Shown: positions 10,137 through 22,287 of the stretch, piece after piece
Numbering within the stretch: position 1 is the stretch's first letter
Layout: each line of letters opens with the position of its first letter
Made by a program: the position numbers and the translations under genes
Notes under the pieces: model-generated
Database searches by the model: none
What the model saw: the letters and a program-made list of their open reading frames with translations, nothing else
Told to the model about the DNA's origin: nothing
DNA from: Daphnia carinata
Taxonomy: Eukaryota; Arthropoda; Branchiopoda; Diplostraca; Daphniidae
Direction of reading: 5' to 3'
DNA length: 64,000 bases
NCBI RefSeq assembly: GCF_022539665.2
Contig: NC_081336.1
Span: forward strand, 992,001-1,056,000

Positions 10137-10815
10137 TTACACGTACTTGCAGTGCCTCCTTCCACGGCACCAGTAACAACAGCGGCGTCTTCTGGGATAC
10201 ATTGACATTCCCATCTGCATGGCATCGGCTTCAGTATAACCGTAACCGTAGCCTCTCCATTTACGGGGGTCCATCAGCTCATCGGCTTCATCGTAACCGT
10301 AGCCTTTCCACTTACGGGCGTCCATCAGCTCGTCGGCTTCGGTGTAACCGTAACCGTAGCCTTTACGTTTACGGGCATCCATGAGTTCATCGATGTCCTC
10401 GTCAGACCAGTATTTGCGCTTAGGGTCGGCTGTTTCTTCTTCGAATTGCTCCTGATCCACTTCGACGGATCGTCTGTACTTTTTGCCGCCGTATACCATT
10501 TTTTTGGGCGGTTCTTCCATCTTCTTGTATTCAGGTTTCGCCGGATATGTTTCCTTTTTCTCTTCGTACTTGGCTGGAGCAGGAGCTTCGTACTTCACCG
10601 GAGCTGGAGCTTCGTACTTGACTGGGGCTGGAGTCGGAGCCGGTGTAGGAGCTTCGTATGTAGCTGGAGATGGCATAGCGCCGTACTGTTCAGCAATGGC
10701 CATTGAAGCCAATCCGCACAAGACGATCAACACGAAAGACATCTATCACAAAGAAGTAAAGATCAAGTTCAACTGTAATACACTTTAACTATAATTGCGC
10801 ACATACCTTTGCCAT
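10137..10815 (-). CDS. secreted precursor with RKxKGYGY repeats and Cys-rich tail (204 aa)
   Basis: Exons 10815-10807 (MAK) and 10742-10137, phase-0 intron. The signal peptide reads MAKMSFVLIVLCGLASMAIA. The spacer (QYGAMPSPATYEAPTP, VKYEAPAPVKYEAPAP) and the basic site (VYGGKKYRRSVEVD) are nearly the same as in the gene at 7928-9111, so the two are clear paralogs. The repeat region differs. One PKRKYWSDEDIDELMD unit, resembling the PKRKWW unit, is followed by three units of the type MDARKWKGYGYDEADEL. The C-terminus YPRRRRCCYWCRGRRHCKYV is very basic with four cysteines, again containing GRR before a cysteine. Role unknown; see the cluster-level finding. Confidence 0.77.
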
Positions 10816-10855
10816 GATGGATGATGAAAGCCCTGGAACAACTTGTCTTTGTCAG

Positions 10856-10867
10856 AGAACAAGTTCT
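10856..10867 (-). promoter_or_regulatory. conserved 5'-leader inverted repeat AGAACAAGTTCT
   Basis: Second copy of the leader element, 41 bp upstream of the ATG at 10815. See 9156-9167. Confidence 0.4.
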
Positions 10868-10897
10868 TCTGTGTCTCTACTCCGCCTCGGCTGTCCA

Positions 10898-10905
10898 TTT
10901 TTATA
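10898..10905 (-). promoter_or_regulatory. TATA box of the 10137-10815 gene
   Basis: TATAAAAA on the minus strand, about 85-90 bp upstream of the ATG. Confidence 0.6.
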
Positions 10906-12674
10906 CGATCCGTTTTGTTCTGCACAACAACAACAACAATCAACGATTCGCAACAACTCATTAACGAAGAGCCTCTTTTCTTTCTTTATTATTCAGGAAT
11001 GATAGCTTAGAAGGTACTCTATGACACCTTTTGATGTTATTACCGGCCGTTTCGCAGAACACTGTCCACCTTGTGTACAATCTCCATGGCCATCTCACCG
11101 GCCATCCGATTGCTTCACGTTAAAATCCAAATTCTGCTGGAAAACATCGGACAGTTCATCATTTGATCATCAACAGCGAAGACCATCATTTGCGCGACGT
11201 GTAGCAACAATTGCATTGTACACCAAGTTCTAATCCACCCTCCGGTTCATTCCATTAACGGCTCGGCACATCCGACAACGGTCATGCCCTACTTATTTCC
11301 ACGTGAATAGATGTAACACCATCGACATTAGTATGCGTCCTTATAACTCTATTAGCATATTATCGTACGCTGTGTATGTACACTCAACAATCGTCCCAAC
11401 TGGTCCCTTGTAGTATTCCGGCGAGTACATATAATTTCAAAGTTATGAGAGTGTGCAACAGCAAATGGAAACACGTCCAGACATGTCCAGTCCATTTCTT
11501 CTCGTTTCAAATCCCTTGCAAAAACGGACACGTTCAAAAATGCATAGTTTAATCAAATTAATAATAATAAAAAAAGAAAAAGCCTATTAAAACGTCAATG
11601 AACTCCATCAACGTCGAGTGTCTCTACCACCGTTCAAAAACATACAACACGACGTGAATGTGTGATTGCTCCAACCGACTGCACGGTAACAGAAGAGCCA
11701 AACAGCCGGTGAAAATGATTCAGGTATAGGTCATCGATATATCAGCCGCCGCGTGATTTGAATACCAAGTGTACAATTTCAAAATTGAACGCGGCCGATG
11801 TCAAAATCAAAACGAATCACACGCACAAAATTTTCGATGAATCGACGCGGTGCGGCCTTTTTATGTAACCAAAATAGGGCGAGAGGCGATCAGGAACAGG
11901 TACACGGAAAGCCTATCAATTAAGAAAAGAGCAGGAGCACTCCGATGTGTCTGAACCCCGCCTCAGACACACAATATATGTTTAAATTGATTTTTGATTC
12001 GACGTTTCCGCCATTTTTTCGAAGCGTCAAAACTATAGGATCCATTGTTTTCAAGAAAGAGCTCGCCGCAAATACGAAATATGTATAATTCATTTCCCCC
12101 CCCCAAAAGAAATAAATAGGAAAACCCGATGACGTATGAAATATGGTGTTGTCCCAAAAGAAGAAACTGAATCATCTTCACGTATTCAAACCGTCACCAC
12201 TCCCATAAAAAAAAACAAAAAAACAATAATTAATTATTTTATTATACGAAATGTTTTTATACAGTGCCGGAATTTGTGGTATTCCGCTTTTGTTTTGTGT
12301 AGCAGGATAACGTGTATATGCAAAAGAGCCTACATCACACAAGCAAAAAGCAAAAAAAAAAAAATAAAATATATTTCGCCATAATTTCCCTCCCTTAAAA
12401 AAAAAAAGGGGGCCGCGTTCAACTTTGGCAAAATTCACGATCATTCATTTTGACAAGAAGCTTTTCATCAAGTGACTAATGGCTGACAAGACGGGGGACC
12501 TTTTGATCGCTCCTAACGACACGGCCCTTTTCTTTTTTTTTTTTTTTTTTAATCTGAAATCCCGCACCCAACATGAAAAAAAAGAAGAAGGGGAGACATT
12601 CTTTTGACGATGTCAAATTCCCGCGGCCAAAAAAAAAACTAAAAATTTTTTTTTTTATTGAATATCAACGACAG
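10906..12674. other. intergenic, no gene seen
   Basis: Contains a short CAA repeat near 10925 and A/T runs near 12350, 12400, 12530 and 12640. I find no supported gene. Confidence 0.5.
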
Positions 12675-12682
12675 TATAAATA
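12675..12682 (+). promoter_or_regulatory. TATA box of CUB-like gene 1
   Basis: TATAAATA 57 bp upstream of the ATG at 12732. Confidence 0.55.
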
Positions 12683-12731
12683 AGGACAACTCACCTCACA
12701 TGCAGCCATCACATCGTTTGAAAACGTTGAC

Positions 12732-15003
12732 ATGTTCGGTTCGTCTCACTGCGTCGCCATGATGTCCGTCTCGTTGATGCTGGCGTGGACGTCCGTCGCT
12801 GCCAGCGCCACACCTTTCTTCGTCAGCCATCCTTATTACAGTTATTTTTATTTGCCTTATCGTCATTACGACACGACAGGTAAATAAAAATTAAAAACCA
12901 AGTCCCGCCATACATTTCGTGCGTTTCATCGAATTTTGTTTTCCTTTTTTTTTTTTTTTTTTCAGGTAGTTTATGGAACCCGAATGCTGAAACTTTCCAA
13001 TTAGAAGCTGGTGTGTTTTTCTCTTTCTTCTTTTTTAATTTCATCTCAAAGTTTTCTAATCTCATGTCCGTGAAAAGAATCGAGCGACATCGAAGGTAGA
13101 ACTCCCGTGCGCAAAGTTTTCGCCGATCATTCGAGCGGCAATTCCGCCTCAGGTAAGTTTTCATATTTCTCTATCCTTCTGTTACTCCACACAATTTTTT
13201 TTCTTTGTCCTGGTGTACAACTTTTGCCAAAGTTATAGAATTAAATTTCGTTCTGTTCTTTTTCTTTTTTTTCTTTTTTTTTTTAATTCAGAAATCGAGG
13301 GACGCATAAGCGCGTCGCTTAGGAACGCGTTCCCCAATTTGGCCGCGTCCATCTCTTCGCCACTCACGTCTCTCTTCGCCAATCCTGCGCTTTTGACATT
13401 GGGCCTGCTGGACGGCACGTCGTGTACGTCACCGAACGCCGAGGCCGGCATTTGTGCCAATTCGAGGCTTTGTTCGAGCTACGGCGGTCGATCGAGCGGC
13501 TCGTGCAATTCGTTCGGCAGCGTCTGTTGCATCAGTACGCGTCATATTTCATTTCCGCTCCTCAGTTTTTTGGCCTTTGAATTTCTATTATTTTTTTTTT
13601 TTTTTTGAAATAAAATATAATCAGACACGGTGACCCGTTGCGGAGCTACTGTCACGCTCAACAATACGTACTGGCAGGCGCCGACGACGCTGAGCGCCGA
13701 ATCGACGTGTTCGCTTTCGATTAAACTGGACCCGACGTTGGCCGAACAAAGGAGACATCCCATCTGCCAAATTCGGTGAGTTTTTGAACTAGAAAATAAT
13801 TGAAATCAGATTTATTTTTTTTTTTGTTTAAATGTGCATTTCGGGGGCGGGTAGATTGGATTTCGAAGCTTTTTCTATTGCCGGACCCAATACGCAGACC
13901 GTCTGCGCTACGGATAACTTCCGCGTGAGCGGAACAGCAAATAGAATTCCGATTATATGCGGCCAAAATGTCGGACAGCACAGTAAGGATTTCTTTTTCT
14001 TTTCTTATTGTAATTAAAAAAAAAAAAAAACACACATTCTACAAATATTCAGTGTATTTGATCGCTCCTTCATCGACGGCCGACATCCAATTGATTTTCA
14101 CGTTGGGAACGGGCACGGCCCAAGATCGCAGCTGGAAGATCAGGACCAGTTTATTAGCGTGCAGCTCTACATCCCTATTGGGTATACTTTGAATATTCAT
14201 TTCATTTCATAATAAATAATAATTTTTCCACAAAATTGTGTTCCAGCTCCGGATGATTGCCTTCAATATTTCACGCAAAGTACGGGCACGGTCAGATCGT
14301 TCAATTGGCGTGAAGTGTCACCGTCGGCCGCAGGTCAACGTCAACTCAACAATCAGGATTACAACATTTGCTTCAGGACTGAACAAATCATCAACACCAA
14401 CTCATTCCCAAGGGTAAAAACACATCATTTTGAATTTTCTTTAAAAATAACAAAAACAAAAAAACAAAAAAACAATGAATTGAAATGACACGTACACGCA
14501 CACAGGTATCATCATCTATCTGTTACACGCCGTGCGTCATCACGACGACGGCTGTCGCCCCGCAAATGCCGCCGTTGGCCTTCAGTTTGACGGGCGACTC
14601 GTCCGGCTCGTTTTATCTGGCCGGAGCCGGCGCCGGTACGAATTTCAATCAATGCCCCAACACGGACTACATCGTCATTCACGGAGCTGTTGATTCGGCG
14701 GCGCCCAACAATTTTAACGATCGATTTTGCGGCAATAATTTGAACCCGTCGGCTCTGCAAACGTCGGTCACCCTCTGCTGTAAGTGACGTTTATTTTTAA
14801 ATGATTATTTTTTTTTTTTTTTGTTTGATTGTTGGATGTTTCATCAAAAACATTGGATTGCTTAATGACATTTGTGTGTCATTTTGGTTGCCATAGCAAC
14901 GGCCAAGCCGTTCAACATTTTGTACCGGACGGATGGGTCGGAGAGCAATGCGGAATTCGCCAATAATGGCTTCTGCCTTCGATACGAACAGAGGGCCTCA
15001 TAA
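12732..15003 (+). CDS. secreted CUB-like domain protein 1 (488 aa, 10 exons)
   Basis: Exons 12732-12879, 12966-13010, 13078-13152, 13292-13534, 13625-13775, 13855-13982, 14053-14181, 14247-14413, 14506-14779, 14897-15003; the sum is divisible by three. An N-terminal signal peptide leads to an unstructured stretch. A small Cys module follows (CTSPNAEAGICANSRLC, SGSCNSFGSVCCI), then two CUB-like beta domains. Supporting motifs are NNTYWQAP, ICQIRLDFEAFSI, CATDNFRVSG, QYFTQSTGTVRSFNW, NICFR, NFNDRFCGNNLNP and FCLRYEQ at the C-terminus. CUB-type proteins are extracellular binding modules; no catalytic domain is visible. Every compared exon matches the paralog at 37990-40331 in order and phase. 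The final residues are RAS. Confidence 0.85.
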
Positions 15004-15176
15004 ATCATTGCGCAAGTGGGATGGCCAATCTGCGCAATCATTCCCCCAAAAAAAAACATTCCGTTTGCAAATATGATTGAAACTTATTATTTTTTTTTTC
15101 TTTTGTCTATTGTCTTGTAATTTTATAGTTTTTTTGTTTTTTTTTTCCTTCCTGTATTTCTTTTTGTTATTTATGC

Positions 15177-15182
15177 AATAAA
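15177..15182 (+). terminator. polyadenylation signal of CUB-like gene 1
   Basis: AATAAA about 175 bp after the stop codon at 15001-15003. Confidence 0.6.
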
Positions 15183-15543
15183 AACCATATGCTGATTTTT
15201 GGGCCTCGCCCAATTGCGTTTGTTCGTTACTGTTTCTTTTCATATCAACATTAATTTTTGTAAAAGGAATGAAATGAAATTGTTCAATAAAAAGAAGACG
15301 AGTAGGAAAACATTCGTGAATCGCAGCAACGCCAATTTAAAACTCGTACACGATCTGCACTTCCATTCCAATAACTCTGGCCGAGTTTCAGCGTTCGAGG
15401 AACAAGAAAAAAAAAAAAAAAAAAAAAAATGTTCAACATCAAATAGCTCTTAAATGGCGCAACCTATTTCCTAGGAAACTCAAATTACGTCACGAAATGA
15501 GTCCTGTAACAATTCGCACATTCTGTGGATGCCCCATTGTTGG

Positions 15544-15568
15544 CCCCCCCCCCCCCCCCCCCCCCCCC
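15544..15568 (+). repeat. poly(C) tract, 25 bases
   Basis: Uninterrupted run of C. On the other strand this is poly(G), able in principle to form quadruplex structure. The length may also reflect sequencing or assembly uncertainty. Confidence 0.8.
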
Positions 15569-16328
15569 AAAGGGACACAGGTGGCTCTATATAACGTTAC
15601 ACAGTTTCCTTCTCTCGTTGCATCTTCAACAGGTTATCTATTAGATGTGTACCCGACACCCATCCGCCTTATCATCCCGTGTTTCTTTTTTTTTTTTTTT
15701 CAATCAATCGTGACACGCGAAACCTACACCGGCTGTTCTTTTTTTTTCTTATTTTTCAAAGTGGATTTTTCTTTCGTGAGCTTACTCTTGCCATCTCCCT
15801 CCTTTCGTCTTAGTTGGATACCGTGTAACTCAGCTATTGCCTTCGGTTGCCAAGGCAACCCGCCATCCATTTGATCTTGCTCTTCATCCACTATGACTGA
15901 AGCTGATTTCGACGTATCAAATAAAAATTTGTTGTGATTGGTTAGAAAAAAAAAAAATTTATAAATAGCAGAAAACGTTCGTCATGCCCAACAGTTTTTT
16001 CGAATTTCGATCGGCAATTGTTTGCCCATTATTTCCGGACATGTTTAATGCGAACAGATGGGGGGAAGGGCCCCGTTCTAATTTCCTTCCTTCCATTATA
16101 AAAAAAGGGCGGGGATAATTCAATTGCGGATGATAGTTTCAGTCCCCCTTCCTCCTTATTATATAAATGGAAAGCACACACACACAGAGTATAAATGGCT
16201 GTTTGTCAACTAAACGTGACAGGCATTCGGGAGAATCGCCTTAGGGTATACATGCGCTCCCTTTGTGTGTGTACGTATTTGTGTGTAGGCTCTTACATAT
16301 GTCCCTTGTATGATTAACTACACCATCC

Positions 16329-16330
<2 letters not shown>

Positions 16331-16363
<33 letters not shown>
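16331..16363 (+). repeat. (CA)n microsatellite
   Basis: About 16 uninterrupted CA units. Confidence 0.9.
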
Positions 16364-16364
<1 letters not shown>

Positions 16365-17059
16365 ACATTATCGGCCGTGATCGATAATAACAGAGAAGGA
16401 AGGAGGGGGTTGTCATCGGGTCGCCATGGCAACGCCGTCCACACACGTCACGTTCTCCGCCAGCCGCGTCCTAGAATACATCCGGAGAAGGGGAAATTCA
16501 TTAGAAATCAAACAAAGTTCAACGCACAGACAAAACAAAAATAAAAATAAAAATCTAAGAAATAAAAACTTGATTGTAAACTACAACTTTGTTTCGTCTA
16601 AAAAAAACCAAAAAAAAAAAAGATCAAAGACGTTTGGAATAAATTCATTGTGTTCAAAAGGAGATAAAATAAAATAAAAGAACCCCCCCCCCTCCCCCTC
16701 GCGGTCCTCCGTATCAACATTCCAATCATCCGTTCGAAGGCGGGAGAGAGCCGCCAATGTGGTTTCTTCCCATTTCCGGCTTCCTGTCACGTCCGTACTT
16801 GCGCCAAAGATATTTGTATCGAATAAAAACAAATCAGATACAGTAAAGAATGCAAGAGCACTTAAGATCCGCTACGGAAAGGAAACAGTTGATGCATATC
16901 CGTAAATCAGCTGAATTCACGCGCGACGTCAATGATTCATTCTAAGAACATTCAATTTCATTTGATTGAATATCATGTATTGAAACCCACAGTTTTGGAG
17001 GCGGTACATTTTTTTTTTTTTTTTTAAATTCACTGGGCCGTTTTATTTATTTATTTTTT

Positions 17060-17980
17060 TTATAGAGGATATTTCTTGCCGGCCTCGGAGAAACACTTGT
17101 CGTAAACGCGTTTATTGAACTCGGTGCAGACCCGACACGACTTGCCCGCGTCCGTTCTGACCGTGAACGAATGAACGGCCCGACCGATGGCGTTCAGGAT
17201 GTCGTCGAAGTGATGCGCATCCCACATGTGGTAGACGATGTTGGGCAGCTGTCCCCGCATGGCCGTAAACTCCGGTTGATTGACCCATGTCGGATCGACG
17301 GCCGCCATCGCGCCGCTGCTGCTGCTGCCCGTCTCCTCGATCAAGCGGCTGGACATGACGCAATCGACGTAGGCGTAGCGATCGCGACAGAAGCCGCACG
17401 TCGTCTCGTCTCGCGGATGTTGCGCGCTGTGCGCGCACCTGTGCACGTAGCCGGCCAACGCCCACGGTTCCAGCGCCTCGTCCAGCAACGTGGTGACGAC
17501 GGTCAGCCGCTCTTTCGAGAATGGCGGGTAGAAATTGAGCCACTGCGGGACGCTCTTCGCGTGCCGCCTCGACGTGAGGAAGACGTCGATCGAAGGTGGC
17601 GCTGGCGTTGGCCGCACGGTGGGGCACGGGCTGGCCGTCGGGCACGGACAGTGTTGGTGCGGCGCTTGACACGAAGCTTGGCAATAAGGAGCCGATGGCG
17701 TGACACAGGGCGGGGCCGTGGCTTTCGGTTCGCATTCCATCCAAAACGCTTCCTGACACTCGGGGATAGCCGGGCAATTGGCCTGCGGGCAAACACTGGA
17801 CGGCGGTCTCACGCTCTGCTCCGCAGCGGCGGGACGGCGGCCGTGAATGGCGTAGACAGCGCCACCCGTGACGGTCATTAAAACAATGTAAATGAATACG
17901 GCGATTAAAGCGATCGTTATCTGGCTGGCCAATCGCGTTGCTGGACTCGTTTCCTTCCTTGCCTTTGAATTGGTCATCAT
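17060..17980 (-). CDS. orphan single-exon type II membrane protein, Cys/Pro-rich (306 aa)
   Basis: One uninterrupted frame. The start MMTNSKARK is chosen because it lies downstream of a TATA box at 18031-18037. A basic N-terminus is followed by one membrane segment (ITIALIAVFIYIVLMTVTGG, about residues 20-40), so a type II anchor is likely. The outer part opens with a Cys/Pro-rich linker (CPQANCPAIPEC, CQASCQAPHQHCPCP). Then comes a folded-looking domain from IDVFLTSRRHAKSVP to the C-terminal CRVCTEFNKRVYDKC, with paired cysteines (CGFCRDRY, CRVC). Base composition is much richer in G+C than the flanks, which argues that it is a real conserved gene. I do not recognise the family. Confidence 0.7.
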   Translation of the reverse strand: MMTNSKARKETSPATRLASQITIALIAVFIYIVLMTVTGGAVYAIHGRRPAAAEQSVRPPSSVCPQANCPAIPECQEAFWMECEPKATAPPCVTPSAPYCQASCQAPHQHCPCPTASPCPTVRPTPAPPSIDVFLTSRRHAKSVPQWLNFYPPFSKERLTVVTTLLDEALEPWALAGYVHRCAHSAQHPRDETTCGFCRDRYAYVDCVMSSRLIEETGSSSSGAMAAVDPTWVNQPEFTAMRGQLPNIVYHMWDAHHFDDILNAIGRAVHSFTVRTDAGKSCRVCTEFNKRVYDKCFSEAGKKYPL

Positions 17981-18030
17981 TCCCGCACGCGTTTTCAAAC
18001 CGACGTTTATAATAGCGTGACAGCGAGGCG

Positions 18031-18037
18031 TATATAA
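18031..18037 (-). promoter_or_regulatory. TATA box of the 17060-17980 gene
   Basis: TATATA about 50 bp upstream of the chosen ATG on the minus strand. Confidence 0.5.
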
Positions 18038-18049
18038 ATCAATCAACGA

Positions 18050-21000
18050 AACACGTGCAGGGTCTTTATTATTATTTTTTTTTGTTTTTTTTTTTAATTA
18101 ATTTCATTGGTCAGATGATCGGTTGGCAATTGAACACGGCCACAGTGTTTGCTCATTATTTATGCGTGATTAATGAATTCGACGAAGTGAACGATGTCGA
18201 TCGTGTTGCACGCTATTTTACGCGTCGTGTTCACGCGGTCGTTTGATTGCCAAAACGCGTCAGCAAAGATGCTGGCGCAAAATCAATATGCCAGACAGCC
18301 ACCCGTCCCCCCACCCCCACACCCCTCAATGGCGACAATCAACACATCGTATGCAAATGAGGGCTGTCGCCTCACGAGATTCGATTAGACACAACTTTCT
18401 CATTTTTGCGTTTTCCTTGTACTTTTTTAGACGCTATTCTTTTTCGTTCTCTCTTGCCCATCGGCCCCCCCCCCCAAAAAAAAAAAACAAACAAAAAAAC
18501 AATAGCTGCCGACTCGGTTCAATCTCTGTCATGTTTCATTTCCATATCTCTGTGTGCCAAATAAAACGTCGTTTATTTTATACATTTCTTTTGATCTTTT
18601 TTTTTTTTTTTAAAGAGAAACCTTTTCTTCTTCTTCTTCTTGTTCTTCACTGATCAAATGTTATTGAAACGTACAATTAAAAGTAGAGCTTCGCCAAAAA
18701 GCTGTGTAAATCAAATTAGATGAAGGAAGAAAGGGGGGGGGGGGCGACCTTTTCTCGTCTTTGTGGCCGCTAATTCCAAGTATGCCTTTGCGTTTAATAT
18801 CAATAATGATCCCGCCCCAGTCTTTTGTATATTCGTGCGTGCGTGCTTCACCGCATCATAAAGGCCGTGTTCCACATCGTGCAGATGAAGAAATTGTAGT
18901 CATACCAAGAAGAGGAGACGAACACACCCCTACTTTCTTTTTTTTTGGGGGGGGGGGCGTTCTTACTTAACCTGTTCGTATTTTTTTTTTTTTTTTGAGC
19001 GAAGTTGTGCTTCCCTTTTTATTGTATTTTTCATTAATTAATACCTGAAGTTTTTCAAAATTGGATTTTTAAGGAAAGTTTTTTTTTTTTTGGGACGTCG
19101 TACTCGAGCCGACAAGATGACAACGTGATGATTATTTTATATATTTTTTTTTGTTATTTGATCTTTTTCAATCACAATCAAATCATTTTTTTTTTTCGGG
19201 AGGGCCCCACTCTTATCGTGTGTGGGGGATTACCCTCTTTTGACTGCAGACTCCTTGATGTGAGGGGCGTTGTAGGCTTGCCTTCGTTGATAATGTGTTT
19301 GCCTTTATAATAGTTTTTTTAAGAAAGGAAAAAGTTTAAGAAAAAAAAATAAAGTTTTGATGCAGGAGATGACAAAAAAAAAAGGCAGTCTTCAAAAGAA
19401 AAATATTGAAACGCGTGAATTTTATTATAATGAACCCCGTTTTATTCTTCCACCTCTTTCTTCTTCTTCTTGTGTATCGTTTCGAAAGCGATTGCCTCCC
19501 AATTCTATTGATTGCCATTTCTATAAATAAAGGCCAATCTCAACCGTATTTGCTAATCACTATTGACATTCAACAAAATTAAAACGATACCCCCCCCCCC
19601 TCCCCCATCGAGTAGTTTAGCCTTCCTATATATCTGTTTTCTCTCTTTGATACGCAAACATATGTATATATATAGATATCTTTCAATGTGTGCTGTCATA
19701 AATGCATACGAGTCTACGATCAAACAATTTCAGGCGATGACTTTCTCGTTGGGGCTTACGTGGCCAATTTACTTGGTTCATCCACACTCGCTGTTCCAGT
19801 CCAATAAACATATTTAATCAAGGAAAGAAGTGCAGCGCGTATGTGATGCAAAGCTCTTTAACGTGCACGAAACAGGTTCGATATGTACAGATTTCGGCTG
19901 CAGTCTAATAAGGCACACAGACGTCGCGTTCATTATTCACGAGCTCAGCAGTCGTTCAGACCGACTGCAAGTTACGTAACGTACAGCAACGTGAATTCAT
20001 TTCTCTTTATGTTTATGCGTCTCGGCTTTCCGCGTGTGTAACGAACGCATCTTACCAAGGCACATTTGTCATGACGTCAAAATAAAACAAAAACTCATCA
20101 CGAGTCGGTTTTAAGAAAACAAAAACAAATGCCACATCATTTTATTATTCGTTACACGATAACTCAACTGAATTTCTCAGTTTGCCAAATAAACAGAGGG
20201 GCCGGGGGGGGGGGGCGGGGGACGTTTAGTTTACGTTACATTTTTGTAAATGTAGTGCCGCAATCTACTTACGCAAGGCAGGATATTTACTGAACGTCTT
20301 TCTTATTTTCTCGTACAACAAACTGTGCGAGTGGAACATTAAAAAAAAAAAAAAAAAAAGAAGGACCCCACGTTCATTCGTGTATGGAACGTTTGCATTT
20401 CGTGAATCTAACAAAGACACAGAGTGGCGAACTTTGTACAAAACAAACAAACAAGGCGGACATTTTTTCTCGTAGAAATATTTTTATTTTTTTTTTTGTT
20501 TTGTTTTGCATCTTTTGTGCGTTTTGTTGCAAATCGATTGGGGTAATGCATCTGTGCTGCATTGCGGTTGAATTGAAAAACACAGATACAGAAGCCAATA
20601 GCAACAACTGTTGTGCACCCAAGCGCAACAGAGGCCCCACTATTTTTTTATTATTATTATCTATGCGTGTTTAAACGATCGGCTTTTTTTGTTTCATTGA
20701 ATTCGACTACATCATCGGGGGAAATCAAAAACAGTGACCATAAAATACAGCAGTTATCCTCAAACATGCGCGATGACGTGGCCTAACTTTTTATTCGATC
20801 GTTTTTGCTTTGCAAAACGAAAACGTTTGGTTTGCGGGGGCGGGGCGATGTCTTGCAATTTTTACTTCACTTGACCTTTTTTTTTTTTTCTTTCGAAAGG
20901 TTAGGGTTTAAAAAAGAAAAAGAAAAAGAAAACCTTGTCACATATCACACGTGTGGGAGGTGTGGGTCTCATTTCTCTTTTTGCCCTCCGTTCCTTCAAA

Positions 21001-22287
21001 AACAGTTTAGTGTGAAACGTTCAGTGCTCCATAGAAGGTAATAAAAACGATCCTTTCTACAGCCACACAATTCGCATATCCGTCCCCTCCCCCTCTTTGC
21101 ATACAAAGACAGCAATTACATCGCGTTTCATTTTTCATCGCGATTTTTTTTTAAAGAACGGCGTTCAACATTTTTCAAACTAAACTCTTCACATTCTTGA
21201 ACTTGCTACGTAAGGCTGCGCGGCACATTAACGGTGTCGCGTTATGCATTCCCGTGCAGAGCCAAGTTGGAGCCATTCTTCCGTGTTCCACATCCCTTCT
21301 ATATCCATGCCGTCCTTCTTTTTTTTTTTTTATATAGATTCCTCTTGTTGCTACCTTTTTTTTTTTTTTTTTCCTTACTTATTCTGTCATATTTTTTTTC
21401 AGGAGGGTGTGTTTCCTTCTAGACACGAGGCGCGTGGCAAGTTGCATATCTTTAAAAAAAAAAAAAAAAAAAAATGGTTGGGCCTTTTATACGCAAACAC
21501 ACACACACACACACGGACCCGATCGATAAGCCAACGTTACACAGTGGGGGGTTTGTTATCTACGTAGCCTTTCGATGGCGCCGAAACCCACCGCGGATAA
21601 AAACAATTTCAGATGAATTTCAAACTAGACGTAGAGTGTTAGATTTGTTGAGTGTGTCGTTTCCCGTTTCCCCCGCTAATTGCGATGTGCCAAGGCATTT
21701 GAACGAATTCACGCGCTGTGGCAACATGCGGAGGTAAAGCCGCAATAATCAGCTCATTATTTTCCATTTGACGTGTCCTTTGCTTATTATTTTCTGAAGT
21801 TCTTCTTCTTCTTCTTCAAAAAAAAAAATGATAGGCGTAAACGTTTAAAGATAGGCATATGATTTTGAACTGCGTGTAGGACGACGCCGATGTGCACGAG
21901 ACGCCGTCGCGCATCGCTCCCATGTATAATCCCATCACGACGCTATCTACCGTCTCAGTGTCTATCCAGTGGTCGGCCAGTGAACGCGTCTTCTCTTACG
22001 TGCATTCATTTTTTATTCTGTTTTTTTTTTTCGGAAAGAAAATTCTTTTCATTTCATTTTCATCGCCATATTTATTTATTTTTTTTTTTTTGAACGTAAG
22101 GCGAAAATGTGTGTACCGTGTTGGATCGTGAAATTCTATTTCCAAACGGATTTTTGTGATTGAAAATTTTTTTTTCTCTTTCGCTCCCGGAAATTATCAA
22201 CTATCGGAATTTTTTTTTTTTCTGCGAAATTCTACTGAAATAGACAGACACACAAACAAAAATCAATCATTTCCGCTGTTTTGCTAA
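18050..22287. other. 4.2-kb intergenic region, homopolymer rich
   Basis: Many runs of ten or more A or T (for example 19 A at 20341-20359), short G and C runs, and a CA repeat near 21499-21514. No coding frame has convincing amino-acid composition. It probably includes the promoter and 5' UTR of the dpr-like gene at its right end. Confidence 0.5.

Larger units (their letters stand above)
15183..17059. other. intergenic, simple-sequence rich
   Basis: Contains long A and T runs, the poly(C) tract at 15544-15568 and the CA repeat at 16331-16363. Open frames here run through low-complexity DNA and are not supported. Confidence 0.5.

Noticed and set aside
17112..17881. Long frames of 97-236 codons on both strands over the orphan membrane gene
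   Set aside because: Explained by high GC content lowering stop frequency; only the 306-residue frame has an anchor, TATA box and ordered Cys pairs.
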